NCBI RefSeq assembly: GCF_001750285.1
Contig: NZ_MAMP01000004.1
Coordinates: 1-64,000, forward strand
Direction: 5' to 3'
From: Domibacillus iocasae
GTDB lineage: Bacteria; Bacillota; Bacilli; Bacillales; Domibacillaceae
Length of the DNA stretch: 64,000 bases
Part shown: positions 34,192 through 42,427 of the stretch, piece after piece
Numbering within the stretch: position 1 is the stretch's first letter
Layout: each line of letters starts with the position of its first letter
The notes under the pieces: model-generated
Database searches by the model: none
Told to the model about the DNA's origin: nothing
The model's input: only the letters and a program-made list of their open reading frames with translations
Position numbers and translations under genes: made by a program

Positions 34192-35463
34192 ATGCAGAAA
34201 AAGCACGGGTGGAAATTATTTTTTACGCTGCCTGTTTTATCTTGGGCCTTATATGACTTTGCTAATACGATTTTTTCATCAAATATTACAACGATTTTCT
34301 TTCCCTTTTACGTGCAGGAGATAGCAGGCGGCAGCGAGCGGATGGACCAAATCGCCAGCACGTTTTTATCGTATGCCAATGCGGTTTCAAGCTTTTTCCT
34401 CGTTGTATTTTCACCGTTATTCGGTGTATGGATTGACCGGAGCGGACGTAAAAAGCGGTACGTGATGTCTTTCGCTATGGCAGCGATTGTGTTCACCGCA
34501 TTGATGGGTTTAATTGCGCCGCAAAATCTCGGTCAATTTGGCGGATTGCCGGCATCCTTTACTTTCGTTGTGATTCTTTTTGTCGCCGCCAAGTTTTTTT
34601 ACCAGTCCAGTTTAATTTTTTACGATGCGATGCTCCCGGATATCGGCACGAAAGAAACGATGCCGGTACTGTCAGGCTTCGGCGTTGCGGTCGGGTATAT
34701 GGGGACACTTGTCGGATTGACAGTGTATGTGTTCATTGGTGACGGCAGTTTTGCAAAGGCCTTTTTGCCAACAGCCTTTTTGTTTCTTATTTTCACACTG
34801 CCCATGTTATTTTTATACAAAGAAACAGCAGGCCCCATTCAGGAAAAAAGAACATTTTTCACCGGTTACCGCGATGTCTGGGAAACATTCAAAGATATGA
34901 GGCAATACCGGCCGATCTTTTTGTTTATGATTGTATACTTTTTTATCAATGATGCTATTGCGACTGCTATCGCAATGATGGCCGTTTACGCAAAAGCAAT
35001 CGTCGGCTTCACGTCAGGTGAATTTATTTTACTCTATCTCGTTTCAACTGTTTCAAGTATTGTCGGTTCCTTTATTTTCGGCTATGTTACACAGGCATTT
35101 GGTGCAAAAAAAGCGGTATTTTATGTCGGGCTCATTTTATTTGTTGCACTGCTGATCGGTACATTCGCGGTGAAGCGGCCGATGTTTTGGGTAACCGGCA
35201 GCTTGTTTGGCATCTCTCTCGGTGCTGTGTGGGTCACCTCGCGTATTTTTATTATTGAATTATCTCCTGAAAATAAGCGCGGCCAGTTTTTCGGCTTGTT
35301 TGCTTTTTCAGGAAAATTATCCGCCATTGTCGGGCCGCTCATGTACGGAACAATTACACTGCTGCTTGCCGATTACGGAGACATTGCCAGCCGGGCTGCT
35401 CTTTCATCGTTAATGATTTTTGTCTTGATCGGCTTGATCATTCACCGGAAAATTCCGGCATAA
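34192..35463 (+). CDS. Atg22/UMF1-like MFS transporter (YxiO-like)
   Basis: A 423-residue MFS protein with 12 predicted helices. SWALYDFANTIFSSNITTIFFP at the N-terminus is the hallmark of the Atg22-like group, which includes B. subtilis YxiO and yeast vacuolar amino-acid exporters. SD GGAGG lies 8 nt before the ATG. Its 3' end overlaps the convergent glycosylase gene by 54 nt and no terminator separates them. Substrate unknown. Confidence 0.88.
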   Translation: MQKKHGWKLFFTLPVLSWALYDFANTIFSSNITTIFFPFYVQEIAGGSERMDQIASTFLSYANAVSSFFLVVFSPLFGVWIDRSGRKKRYVMSFAMAAIVFTALMGLIAPQNLGQFGGLPASFTFVVILFVAAKFFYQSSLIFYDAMLPDIGTKETMPVLSGFGVAVGYMGTLVGLTVYVFIGDGSFAKAFLPTAFLFLIFTLPMLFLYKETAGPIQEKRTFFTGYRDVWETFKDMRQYRPIFLFMIVYFFINDAIATAIAMMAVYAKAIVGFTSGEFILLYLVSTVSSIVGSFIFGYVTQAFGAKKAVFYVGLILFVALLIGTFAVKRPMFWVTGSLFGISLGAVWVTSRIFIIELSPENKRGQFFGLFAFSGKLSAIVGPLMYGTITLLLADYGDIASRAALSSLMIFVLIGLIIHRKIPA

Positions 35464-36105
35464 CTCGCGTAGCTTTTCCATATCTGCATGAATAAGCTCA
35501 AGCAGGCTGCGGTTATAAAAAATCGAAGCTGGATGAAAAGTCGGAAAAAGACGATATTGCTTTTCTGTCCATTCGTACTGGTCACCCTTTAACCTCATCA
35601 CTGGCTGCACTATTAGCTCGCCGTGAAGATCGGATACTTTTTTCTCTTTTCCGGCGAGCCGCTTTAAGCCGATATTGCCGAGCGTTACAATAATCGGCGC
35701 ATGAACATGCTTGATTTCATAATCAAGCAGCGGGGCGTGCGCCAAAATCTCACCACTCGTCGGTACCCGATTGTACTTTCGTTTTACTTTCGTGCCATCC
35801 GGTCCATTTTTTTCTCCCCATTTGTAAGGGCGGCTTCGGACGGCACTTGTAATATACACATCTTCCCTCTTCACACCGGCCATTTCTAAAAACTTCATTA
35901 ATTCTTTTCCTGCCCGTCCGCTAAAGGGTATGCCATTGCCGATTTCTGTTTCACCGGGCGCTTCACCAACAAGCATTAGCTTTGGATGCTTTGGCCCGCT
36001 TCCGTATACAAACCCTTCCACCGGGTATGGTTCAATTCTTTTTTTGCCTATCTCTGCAAGCTCTTCCGGAATTCTCATAAAATCTCTTCTTTCTTTTTTA
36101 CTCAT
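35410..36105 (-). CDS. Uracil-DNA glycosylase, family 4 type
   Basis: A 231-residue protein with LVGEAPGETE (motif 1) and FPTFHPASIFYN (motif 2) of family 4/5 uracil-DNA glycosylases, and NGIPFSGRAGKELM. The four Cys ligands for the Fe-S cluster typical of family 4 are not present, so it belongs to the cluster-free Firmicute branch. Start is ATG 36105 or ATG 36078 (reading MRIPEEL); SDs are similar. Expected to remove uracil from DNA. Confidence 0.82.
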   Translation of the reverse strand: MSKKERRDFMRIPEELAEIGKKRIEPYPVEGFVYGSGPKHPKLMLVGEAPGETEIGNGIPFSGRAGKELMKFLEMAGVKREDVYITSAVRSRPYKWGEKNGPDGTKVKRKYNRVPTSGEILAHAPLLDYEIKHVHAPIIVTLGNIGLKRLAGKEKKVSDLHGELIVQPVMRLKGDQYEWTEKQYRLFPTFHPASIFYNRSLLELIHADMEKLRELCRNFPVNDQADQDKNH

Positions 36106-36130
36106 TTTTCCCTTAATGGCATCAAAAAAA

Positions 36131-36546
36131 CCTCGTTTACACGAGGGCTGCAGGCTGTCGACAAAGTCGTCAGCTTTTTTGAATAGAGCCGATAGGTGAA
36201 GCCAGCCGGACTTCGCTTTCCACGGGCGGACGGCGTGCTTCCTCGCCGCTTCGCGTCTGCGGGATCACGCTCTATCCGCTGTTCCCGCATCCGGCAGGCT
36301 TCACCAAGTGGTTTGACAAGCGCGAGCATAAGGATGTTTACATGAACCCACTTAGGCTGGCTCGTTTAAACACACAGGTGGTGGGTACTCTTATGGGACT
36401 CAGCGCCTGCCCCATGGAAAGCGAAGCCGCGCGCCCGCCGCCTTTTCGGCTCCCAGCAAAACAGCTCATATGAAAAGAAGAAAGGGGATATTCCGGAAAA
36501 AATTTAATTTGTCTGCACTCTGAAACCCTGGTTTACACGAGGGCTG
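36131..36546. repeat. GC-rich repeat element between 16-bp direct repeats
   Basis: GTTTACACGAGGGCTG occurs at 36135-36150 and again at 36531-36546. Between them lie a hairpin (GCTGTCGAC / GTCGTCAGC, then TTTTTT), a GC-rich block with CTTCGCTTTCCA (36211) and its reverse complement (36415), and CTGCGGGATCACGC / CCGCTGTTCCCGC. This pattern matches a GC-rich intergenic repeat I know from several Bacillaceae genomes. The first direct repeat forms CCTCG/CGAGG with T7 on the minus strand, a terminator. No transposase is encoded. Confidence 0.55.
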
Positions 36547-36551
36547 TTTTA

Positions 36552-36864
36552 CTACATCTGCATTTCCTGAGCACTATTTACAATGTCTTCCGGCACCGTG
36601 ATGGTTTCAACGTCATTGTAGTTGCTGTAATCGGCGTTCATAACTTGATTTATTTGCATCGTTTCGCCTTCCATTTCCATCGTCGTGTCCATGATCATAT
36701 CAACGGTGGTGGTTTCAAATGTTTCTTTATCAATGTTAATCGTATAGTCCACTTTTTCAATACTCATCTTCCGTTGTCTCAGATGTCGGTTCTGCTGTCT
36801 GCCCGCATGCGGCAAGCCCCAAGGCCAATACCCCTGTCGCTGTTAGCTGCGCCCATTTTTTCAT
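36552..36864 (-). pseudogene. Broken DUF6612-type lipoprotein gene
   Basis: From ATG 36864 the frame reads a clean lipoprotein signal (MKKWAQLTATGVLALG then LAAC, Cys near residue 20) and hits TGA after 35 codons. In another frame the sequence from 36766 to 36552 reads IEKVDYTINIDKETFETT and ends YNDVETITVPEDIVNSAQEM, which looks like the C-terminus of DUF6612/LolA-like lipoproteins (normally about 250 residues). Signal and tail are therefore joined out of frame with most of the protein missing. SD GGGGAGA is intact. Confidence 0.7.
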
Positions 36865-36959
36865 GTGAATTTTTCTCCCCTTTTTTTAAAATCCTACTTT
36901 TCTATACGGAGATAGGCTGAAAAAGTTTCGAAAAATTCCCTTATTTAGGAAATTAGACC

Positions 36960-37003
36960 ATAAAAAAAACAGAGGCCACAATCATTCGGGTCTCTGCCTT
37001 TTA
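36960..37003 (-). terminator. Terminator downstream of the SDR gene
   Basis: GGCAGAGACC and GGCCTCTG arms with an 11-nt loop are followed by eight Ts on the minus strand. It lies 75 nt past the SDR stop. Confidence 0.7.
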
Positions 37004-37077
37004 TGCTCATTTAATTAAGTTTGTTTCTACTCATTATTCGTTACGTCCATTCAGCCCATTTTATGTCCACTCGCCGC

Positions 37078-37857
37078 TTATAAAAGCGATTCAATTCCGT
37101 CTACATAGACAACAGAGCCGGTTACATGGCTGGCCGCTTCACTGGCTAAGTAATGAACAAGATCTGCAACCTGCTCCGGCTGGCCAGAACCCCCGGCAAG
37201 CGGCTGATTGCCTTCCGGATACTGAATCGGAATAGTAATTTCTTTTAGCTTTTCTTCTTCCCTGTTCGTACTGTCATCAATATTTGTTTCAATTGCACCC
37301 GGGCAGACAACATTTACCCGGATTTTAAACTGAGCCAGCTCTACTGCAGCCATTTTGCCAAGGCCGACCTGACCGGCTTTTGTTGTCGCATACGCGGAGA
37401 AACCAAAGTTTTTAAATGTGCGCGTCCCATTAATAGAAGATGTGATAATAACACTGCCGCCCTGTTTTTTCAAATAAGGAATCGAATATTTTAATGTTAA
37501 AAAGGTGCCTGTTAAGTTCGTCATCATGACCGAGTTCCAGTCTTCCGGGTCCAAATGTTCAAGCGGTGTGAATGTGCCGTTTTGCCCGGCGTTCGCAAAG
37601 ACGATATCAATACCTCCGAACTTCGAAGCCCCTTCTTGAATCGCTTTTTTCATTTGTTCAGCGTCTGAAACATCCGCTGTTACATGCAATGCGTGTTCTT
37701 CACCAATCTTCTGGACAAGGTCATTAGAATCTTCGGGACTCCGATCTAATAAAATAACGTTCGCTCCCGCTTCGGCCATTTTAATAACGGCTGCCCGGCC
37801 AATTCCTGACCCTCCGCCTGTAATAAGAGCTGTTTTCCCTTTCAGTGATGTATTCAT
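37078..37857 (-). CDS. Short-chain dehydrogenase/reductase
   Basis: A 259-residue classical SDR. NAD(P) binding TGGGSGIGRA, NAG motif (FANAGQNG), catalytic Ser in IITSSINGT, and Tyr-Lys in SAYATTKAG. Asp in LLDRSPED after the second strand suggests NAD(H) preference. SD AAAGGAGAG is inside the end of the lactonase gene, 1 nt apart, so the two are co-translated. Substrate may be a sugar or polyol given its neighbour; that is inference. Confidence 0.9.
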   Translation of the reverse strand: MNTSLKGKTALITGGGSGIGRAAVIKMAEAGANVILLDRSPEDSNDLVQKIGEEHALHVTADVSDAEQMKKAIQEGASKFGGIDIVFANAGQNGTFTPLEHLDPEDWNSVMMTNLTGTFLTLKYSIPYLKKQGGSVIITSSINGTRTFKNFGFSAYATTKAGQVGLGKMAAVELAQFKIRVNVVCPGAIETNIDDSTNREEEKLKEITIPIQYPEGNQPLAGGSGQPEQVADLVHYLASEAASHVTGSVVYVDGIESLL

Positions 37858-37858
37858 A

Positions 37859-38866
37859 TTAATTCTCTCCTTTCTTAATCACACAAACTGGTGCTGTTAT
37901 CGACACCCTCTGACCTGTAAAAACAGGCAGTCCGTTCTGTTCTGTTTTATATAAACAAAGTTCATTTGAGTCTTGAAAAGCGATGACTAAAAAGGGCTTG
38001 TTTGTTAAGGCATAAAAACTGCGCGGTGTCTTTCCGTCCAATTTTACGTGACGTGGCGTGGAGAGACTGCCGTTCGGGTCAGTATCAAAAACCGCTAAGC
38101 CGTCCCATCCGCGTATTGTTGCGTACAAAAACTGCTGATCGGGGCTGAGCTGCAAATCAGCCCCTGTATGTTCGCCGCTGTAGCCGGCCGGCAGTCCAGC
38201 GAGTGTATCCAAATGTGTAATAGTTCCACCCTCTCCCACCTTGTAAACCGAGACAGTGGAATCAAGTTCATTCATCACATACACAATAGGCTGCTTCGGA
38301 TGAAAAAGAGACATTCGGGGTCCGGATCCGGGTGCTGCGCTTACCTTTTTTACAATCTCCAATGTGTGTTTATCGTATACAGCCAGTGTATCCGTTCCTA
38401 AATCGCAAACAAGCAAATGCCGTCCATCTGGAAAAGGGTTGACAGAATGAACATGCGGCGCATCCTGCCTCTTTTCATTTGGGCCGTTCTTCCCTTCATG
38501 TTTTGAAAAAGCGGTTTTTTCGAGTGTTTCGCCTTTCCGCTCATACTTGGTCACAGATCCTCCGTAATTCGCTGTCCACGCATATGTATCTTCCGCCCAA
38601 ATATGACATGGAGCCATTTCCCCTGAATCAGCCGTTCCTTTTAAGACAAGATTATCAGACTCAATACGTAAAAGAGCCCCTTTTCCGTCCATCGATTCAG
38701 AAGCCGCGTACAAATAACCGTCCGCTTCCGCTAAAAAAGAGGGATTTTCTACGCCGCTGAAGCGACTTTTCACTGTTAATGTTTCGGCTTCAGTGTCAAC
38801 AAGTACCTCATAAATACCCGGTTCTTCCTTTTTTGCATAGCTCCCGATCCAGAGTGCGTGATTCAC
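37859..38866 (-). CDS. Lactonase-family beta-propeller protein (YkgB-like)
   Basis: A 335-residue seven-bladed propeller of the 6-phosphogluconolactonase/YkgB group. HVHSVNPFPDGRHLLVCDLGTD, GSGPRMSLFHPKQPIVYVMNELDSTV and LSPDQQFLYATIRG are the repeating blade motifs. GTG 38866 has GGAGGGG 7 nt upstream; the ATG nine codons earlier does not. It may hydrolyse a sugar lactone, and pairing with an SDR fits a sugar-oxidation step. Confidence 0.85.
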   Translation of the reverse strand: MNHALWIGSYAKKEEPGIYEVLVDTEAETLTVKSRFSGVENPSFLAEADGYLYAASESMDGKGALLRIESDNLVLKGTADSGEMAPCHIWAEDTYAWTANYGGSVTKYERKGETLEKTAFSKHEGKNGPNEKRQDAPHVHSVNPFPDGRHLLVCDLGTDTLAVYDKHTLEIVKKVSAAPGSGPRMSLFHPKQPIVYVMNELDSTVSVYKVGEGGTITHLDTLAGLPAGYSGEHTGADLQLSPDQQFLYATIRGWDGLAVFDTDPNGSLSTPRHVKLDGKTPRSFYALTNKPFLVIAFQDSNELCLYKTEQNGLPVFTGQRVSITAPVCVIKKGEN

Positions 38867-38927
38867 CAATAAACCCCTCCATATACGTTTCATTCTATTT
38901 CATCTTATTACCCCGTCTTTCCAGTTT

Positions 38928-39824
38928 TCATACGTGCAATTCATCATTTTGTTGAAGAAAATTTTCCGCAAACGCTTTAAATTGGCGGGCAGCAGGTGAT
39001 AACGGCACTTGTTTTTTCACACCGATGGCTACTTTTCGAATGAGCCGATAATCATTAATTTCAATAAAAACGAGCGGATCGTGCGCAATCTCCGGTTTTT
39101 TCGGCAACACGGAAATCCCAAGCCCGGCTGCGACAAATCCGGCAATAGTCGATACTTCTTCTCCTTCAAATGTAATGTCAGGGTCCAGACTCATTTCTTC
39201 ACACATCTCATCGAACATAAACCGGAGACCGAACCCTTTTTTAAAAGAAATAAACGGCTCCGCCGCGGCTTCGCGAAACGAAATGTTTTTGCAGCCAGCA
39301 AACGGATGCTGCGTAGGCACGGTGATATACAACTGCTCTTCCCGGACGATTGTCCATTCAATATCCGCTCGGTTATAAGGGGGCGCTGTGATGCATAAAT
39401 CCACCTGTCCTTCCTGCACTTTTTTCATATTCACTTCTCCAGCTCCCTGTGACAGCCCAAAGGAGACATTCGGAAATCTTCGTTTGTATTCCGCGATCAA
39501 ATTTGGCAGCACGTGCGGTCCGAATGTCGGCAAAAACGCAATGGAGACATTTCCTTTATTAGGTGATGCGATTTCTTGAACTTCTTCTTTCGCTTCTTTC
39601 ATCAGCTGAAGAATCTGCTTTGCTTTTTCAACAAATACCACTCCCGCTGGTGTCAGCCGAATGTCTTTTTTACCGCGTATAAAAAGAGACGTCTCAAGCT
39701 CTTCTTCTAATTTGATAATAGACCGGCTCAGTGCGGGCTGCGACACCGCCTGTTTTTTCGCCGCTTTCGTAAAATTTCGGGTTTGGGCGACCGCCACTGT
39801 ATTTTCAATTTGATGCCATTCCAT
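38928..39824 (-). CDS. LysR-family transcriptional regulator
   Basis: A 298-residue LTTR: N-terminal winged HTH (MEWHQIENTVAVAQTRNFTKAA...VSQPALSRSI) and a two-lobed effector-binding domain. ATG 39824 follows GGGGGAGA. It is divergent from the MFS gene at 39936 and 61 nt upstream of the lactonase on its own strand, so it could control either. The pair resembles the YybE-YybF arrangement of B. subtilis. Confidence 0.9.
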   Translation of the reverse strand: MEWHQIENTVAVAQTRNFTKAAKKQAVSQPALSRSIIKLEEELETSLFIRGKKDIRLTPAGVVFVEKAKQILQLMKEAKEEVQEIASPNKGNVSIAFLPTFGPHVLPNLIAEYKRRFPNVSFGLSQGAGEVNMKKVQEGQVDLCITAPPYNRADIEWTIVREEQLYITVPTQHPFAGCKNISFREAAAEPFISFKKGFGLRFMFDEMCEEMSLDPDITFEGEEVSTIAGFVAAGLGISVLPKKPEIAHDPLVFIEINDYRLIRKVAIGVKKQVPLSPAARQFKAFAENFLQQNDELHV

Positions 39825-39935
39825 CCGATCTCCCCCATAACATAAACGCATGATTATTATGTTAATTATAAATTGGAATTATCATTTTTCAAAGCGTATA
39901 GTGAATGTATGCATAGTGAAGAAAGAAGGCTGAAA

Positions 39936-41171
39936 ATGTCATTTATTGAAAAAGGAACATCTGAACAAAAAAAAGCCAGTTTCGCTCTTTTCTTGGGTGG
40001 CTTTGTCACGTTTGCTACGTTGTATACGACACAGCCGCTTATGCCGCTTTTTTCAGAGCAATTCGGCGTATCTGCCTCAGCCGCGAGTCTGGCACTTTCC
40101 TTATCCACAGGCATACTATCCATTGCCATGATTGTAGCCGGAACTTTATCTGATGCATTCGGAAAAAAGAAATTGATGGCGATTTCGATGTTTGCCGCTT
40201 CTATTATTGGTATTTTAACAGCACTCAGTCCAACGTTTTGGACATTACTTGCTTTTCGTGCGCTGCTTGGTATATTTCTAGCGGGGGTACCTGCGATTGC
40301 GATGGCTTACGTATCCGAGGAATTTAATCCAAAAGCGATCGGCTCGGCAATGGGGCTGTACATTAGCGGCACAACGATCGGTGGTATGTCTGGCCGTGTA
40401 TTAACCGGGTTATTGACTGACGTGTTTAATTGGCGTGTAGCACTTATTCTGATCGGCTTTACAGCTCTTGCTGCGAGCATCGCTTTTTTATTTACACTGC
40501 CCGAGCCTCGTCATTCCATTAAAAAACAACATTCTTTTAAGGAAATGATCATGACATACCGAATTCATTTTTACAATCGGCCGCTCTTAGCTATTGTTTT
40601 GTTAGGCTTTTTATTGATGGGCAGCTTTGTGACACTCTATAACTACATCGGTTTTCTTTTAAGCGAGCCTCCTTACTCGCTCACTCAAACGCTAATCGGG
40701 TTTATTTTTATCGTTTTTTTAACAGGGACGTTCAGCGCAATATATATGGGGAAAAAAGCCGACACATATGGCAACCCGCTTATGCTGAAATGGTCGATCG
40801 GTATTATGGCTGCTGGGGCGGTGCTGACCCTGCTTCCGCTGCTTTTCATAAAAATCATTGGAATTGCGGTATTTACATTCGGTTTTTTCGCCGCACATTC
40901 CATTGCAAGCAAGTGGGTGGGTGATTACGCCAGCTTCAATAAAACACAGGCTTCCTCCATCTATTTATTTCTTTACTACCTCGGTTCAAGCGTCGTCGGC
41001 TCGTTCGGTGGCTGGTTTTGGGCACACCTTCATTGGATTGGTGTTATCAGTTTAATTCTCTTGCTTCTTACTATCACCCTTCCACTCATTTTCTATGCAG
41101 AGCACCACCGGCCAGGTATTTACTGCGTAATAAAAAAACAAAAACGCTCAAGCGCGATGGATCGCGCTTGA
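39936..41171 (+). CDS. MFS transporter (YybF/YnfM-like)
   Basis: A 411-residue 12-helix MFS exporter. LYTTQPLMPLFSEQFGVS near the N-terminus, DAFGKKKLM (motif A) and GVPAIAMAYVSEEF mark the YnfM/YybF-type drug or arabinose-like exporters. SD AAGAAGG is 6 nt before the ATG. The last 12 codons run into the terminator hairpin; a TAA-TAA exists one frame over just before, so the original stop may have been lost by a small frameshift. Confidence 0.88.
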   Translation: MSFIEKGTSEQKKASFALFLGGFVTFATLYTTQPLMPLFSEQFGVSASAASLALSLSTGILSIAMIVAGTLSDAFGKKKLMAISMFAASIIGILTALSPTFWTLLAFRALLGIFLAGVPAIAMAYVSEEFNPKAIGSAMGLYISGTTIGGMSGRVLTGLLTDVFNWRVALILIGFTALAASIAFLFTLPEPRHSIKKQHSFKEMIMTYRIHFYNRPLLAIVLLGFLLMGSFVTLYNYIGFLLSEPPYSLTQTLIGFIFIVFLTGTFSAIYMGKKADTYGNPLMLKWSIGIMAAGAVLTLLPLLFIKIIGIAVFTFGFFAAHSIASKWVGDYASFNKTQASSIYLFLYYLGSSVVGSFGGWFWAHLHWIGVISLILLLLTITLPLIFYAEHHRPGIYCVIKKQKRSSAMDRA

Positions 41172-41182
41172 GCGTTTTTATG
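41139..41182 (+). terminator. Terminator overlapping the end of the MFS gene
   Basis: 18-bp perfect arms (starting AAAACGCTCAAGCGCGAT) with a two-base loop, then TTTT. The annotated stop TGA is in the right arm. Confidence 0.85.
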
Positions 41183-41187
41183 GTTAT

Positions 41188-41325
41188 TTATTGTTCCACT
41201 TTATCACTTAAATATATTAATTCTTCCATTGACAATTCATAAAGCTGGCGTTCGCCATACTTAAAAATCCCCTGTGCCATAAGCTTTTCAATCCAAATCA
41301 TTTGTTCATGTTCTGTTAAATGCAT
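41188..41325 (-). CDS. FbpA-like small Fur-regulated basic protein family member
   Basis: A 45-residue protein: MHLTEHEQMIWIEKLMAQ, then GIFKYGERQLYELSMEELIYL. The spacing of Leu, the GIFK and RQLYELS parts match the Fur-regulated basic protein A family, which in B. subtilis works with the FsrA small RNA in the iron-sparing response. SD GGGGAAG is 6 nt before the ATG. I could not assign a Fur box upstream. The protein is less basic than FbpA itself. Confidence 0.65.
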   Translation of the reverse strand: MHLTEHEQMIWIEKLMAQGIFKYGERQLYELSMEELIYLSDKVEQ

Positions 41326-41631
41326 GGTGTTCTTCCCCTTTTTTCTTGTTACATTTATTCTATTCCCCGCAGACGTATTTTATGAAACATACTTTACGAC
41401 AAATAGTTACAAGAAAAAGTGACAATTATTTTCAGTCGGCACGCAACGTTTTTTCATAAAGAAGAATCGCTTCTTTTGCTGCAAGGGGTTTACTGTAAAA
41501 AAAAGGCTTTAAATCTACTGATGGCCGTTTTTATGCATAAGCAGTACACCTCCATTCGGGGAAAAATAGACTATTTTCTTTCAAAAAAAATAATTCTGTC
41601 ATTTTGTCTTGTTCTTGAAAAAGAAATAGCC

Positions 41632-41660
41632 GTGACAATGGAATTTTTTTATGATAGGCT
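41632..41660 (+). promoter_or_regulatory. Probable promoter of the thi operon
   Basis: GTGACA and TAGGCT with 17-bp spacing, about 20 nt upstream of the TPP aptamer. Match to consensus is moderate. Confidence 0.45.
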
Positions 41661-41680
41661 TAAAAAAACTGAATATTCAT

Positions 41681-41775
41681 CCACTGGAGGTGCCTTTTAA
41701 AAAGGCTGAGATCAAAGTGATTGACTTTGGGATTCCTGGAACCTGATCCAGTTCATACTGGCGTAGGAAAGTGGC
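41681..41775 (+). ncRNA. TPP riboswitch (THI element)
   Basis: P1 pairs CCACT (41681) with AGTGG (41770). The invariant CTGAGA is at 41706-41711, and the second arm shows CCTGGAACCTGATCCAGTT with CTGGCGTAGGAA following. A terminator hairpin lies about 30 nt downstream and before the first gene, so thiamine pyrophosphate binding should stop transcription of tenI-thiO-thiS-thiG-thiF. Confidence 0.95.
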
Positions 41776-41803
41776 GAGACCTTTATTTTTTTAACCTGTT
41801 CAT

Positions 41804-41844
41804 ACAGCGCTGCTTCCCTTATTTGGAAAGCAGCGCTTTTTATT
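41804..41844 (+). terminator. Riboswitch-controlled terminator
   Basis: AGCGCTGCTTCCC and GGAAAGCAGCGCT pair with one mismatch, then TTTTTATTTT, between the TPP aptamer and tenI. Confidence 0.9.
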
Positions 41845-41868
41845 TTGTCTAATTTGGAGGTAATGTTC

Positions 41869-42411
41869 ATGATTCACGCTGTGACAGACGGCTCTGGCCT
41901 TCCTGATCATATTGAAAAAAAGATTATTTCCATTTCTCCCGTTGTTGACGCTGTTTGTATTCGTGAAAAACAACTATCAGCTAAAGAATTCTCCATCAAA
42001 GTTATTAGACTCATGAATCATGGAGTTCCGCCTGAAAAACTGATTCTTCACTCATCACCCGAACTGGCTGATTTCTTCCCGGTTTTAGGAGTCCATTTTA
42101 CTGAATTCGATGAGCGCCTGTCCGCATTTAAGCATGCACATCCGGATAAGCTTGCTGGCCGGTCTGTTCATTCTGTCAGTTCCGCTCAAAAAGCAGAAGC
42201 GGATGGTGCAGATTACCTTTATTTCGGTCATGTGTTTGCGACGAAGTCCAAAACGGGACTTAAAGAGCGCGGACTTGATGCACTTCATGAAGCCGCCGCT
42301 GCCGTTTCCGTTCCCGTGATTGCAATTGGCGGCATTCACCATGGAAACATGACGGCTGTTCGACAGGCAGGGGCTTCCGGTGCTGCTATGATATCGGCTT
42401 TTTTTAACTGA
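41869..42411 (+). CDS. tenI: Thiazole tautomerase TenI
   Basis: A 180-residue thiE-like TIM barrel. In Bacillus it aromatises the thiazole phosphate product of ThiG. Seen are the phosphate-binding loop IAIGGIHHGN and DYLYFGHVFATKSK. ATG 41869 has GGAGG 8 nt upstream. It is the first gene after the riboswitch terminator, and 16 nt from thiO. Thiamine phosphate synthase is the alternative, but the operon context favours TenI. Confidence 0.88.
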   Translation: MIHAVTDGSGLPDHIEKKIISISPVVDAVCIREKQLSAKEFSIKVIRLMNHGVPPEKLILHSSPELADFFPVLGVHFTEFDERLSAFKHAHPDKLAGRSVHSVSSAQKAEADGADYLYFGHVFATKSKTGLKERGLDALHEAAAAVSVPVIAIGGIHHGNMTAVRQAGASGAAMISAFFN

Positions 42412-42427
42412 AAGGTGTGAATCCATC

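Noticed and set aside
41419-41700. Plus-strand frame upstream of the thi operon
   Set aside because: It enters the TPP aptamer and has no SD; the region is promoter and riboswitch.
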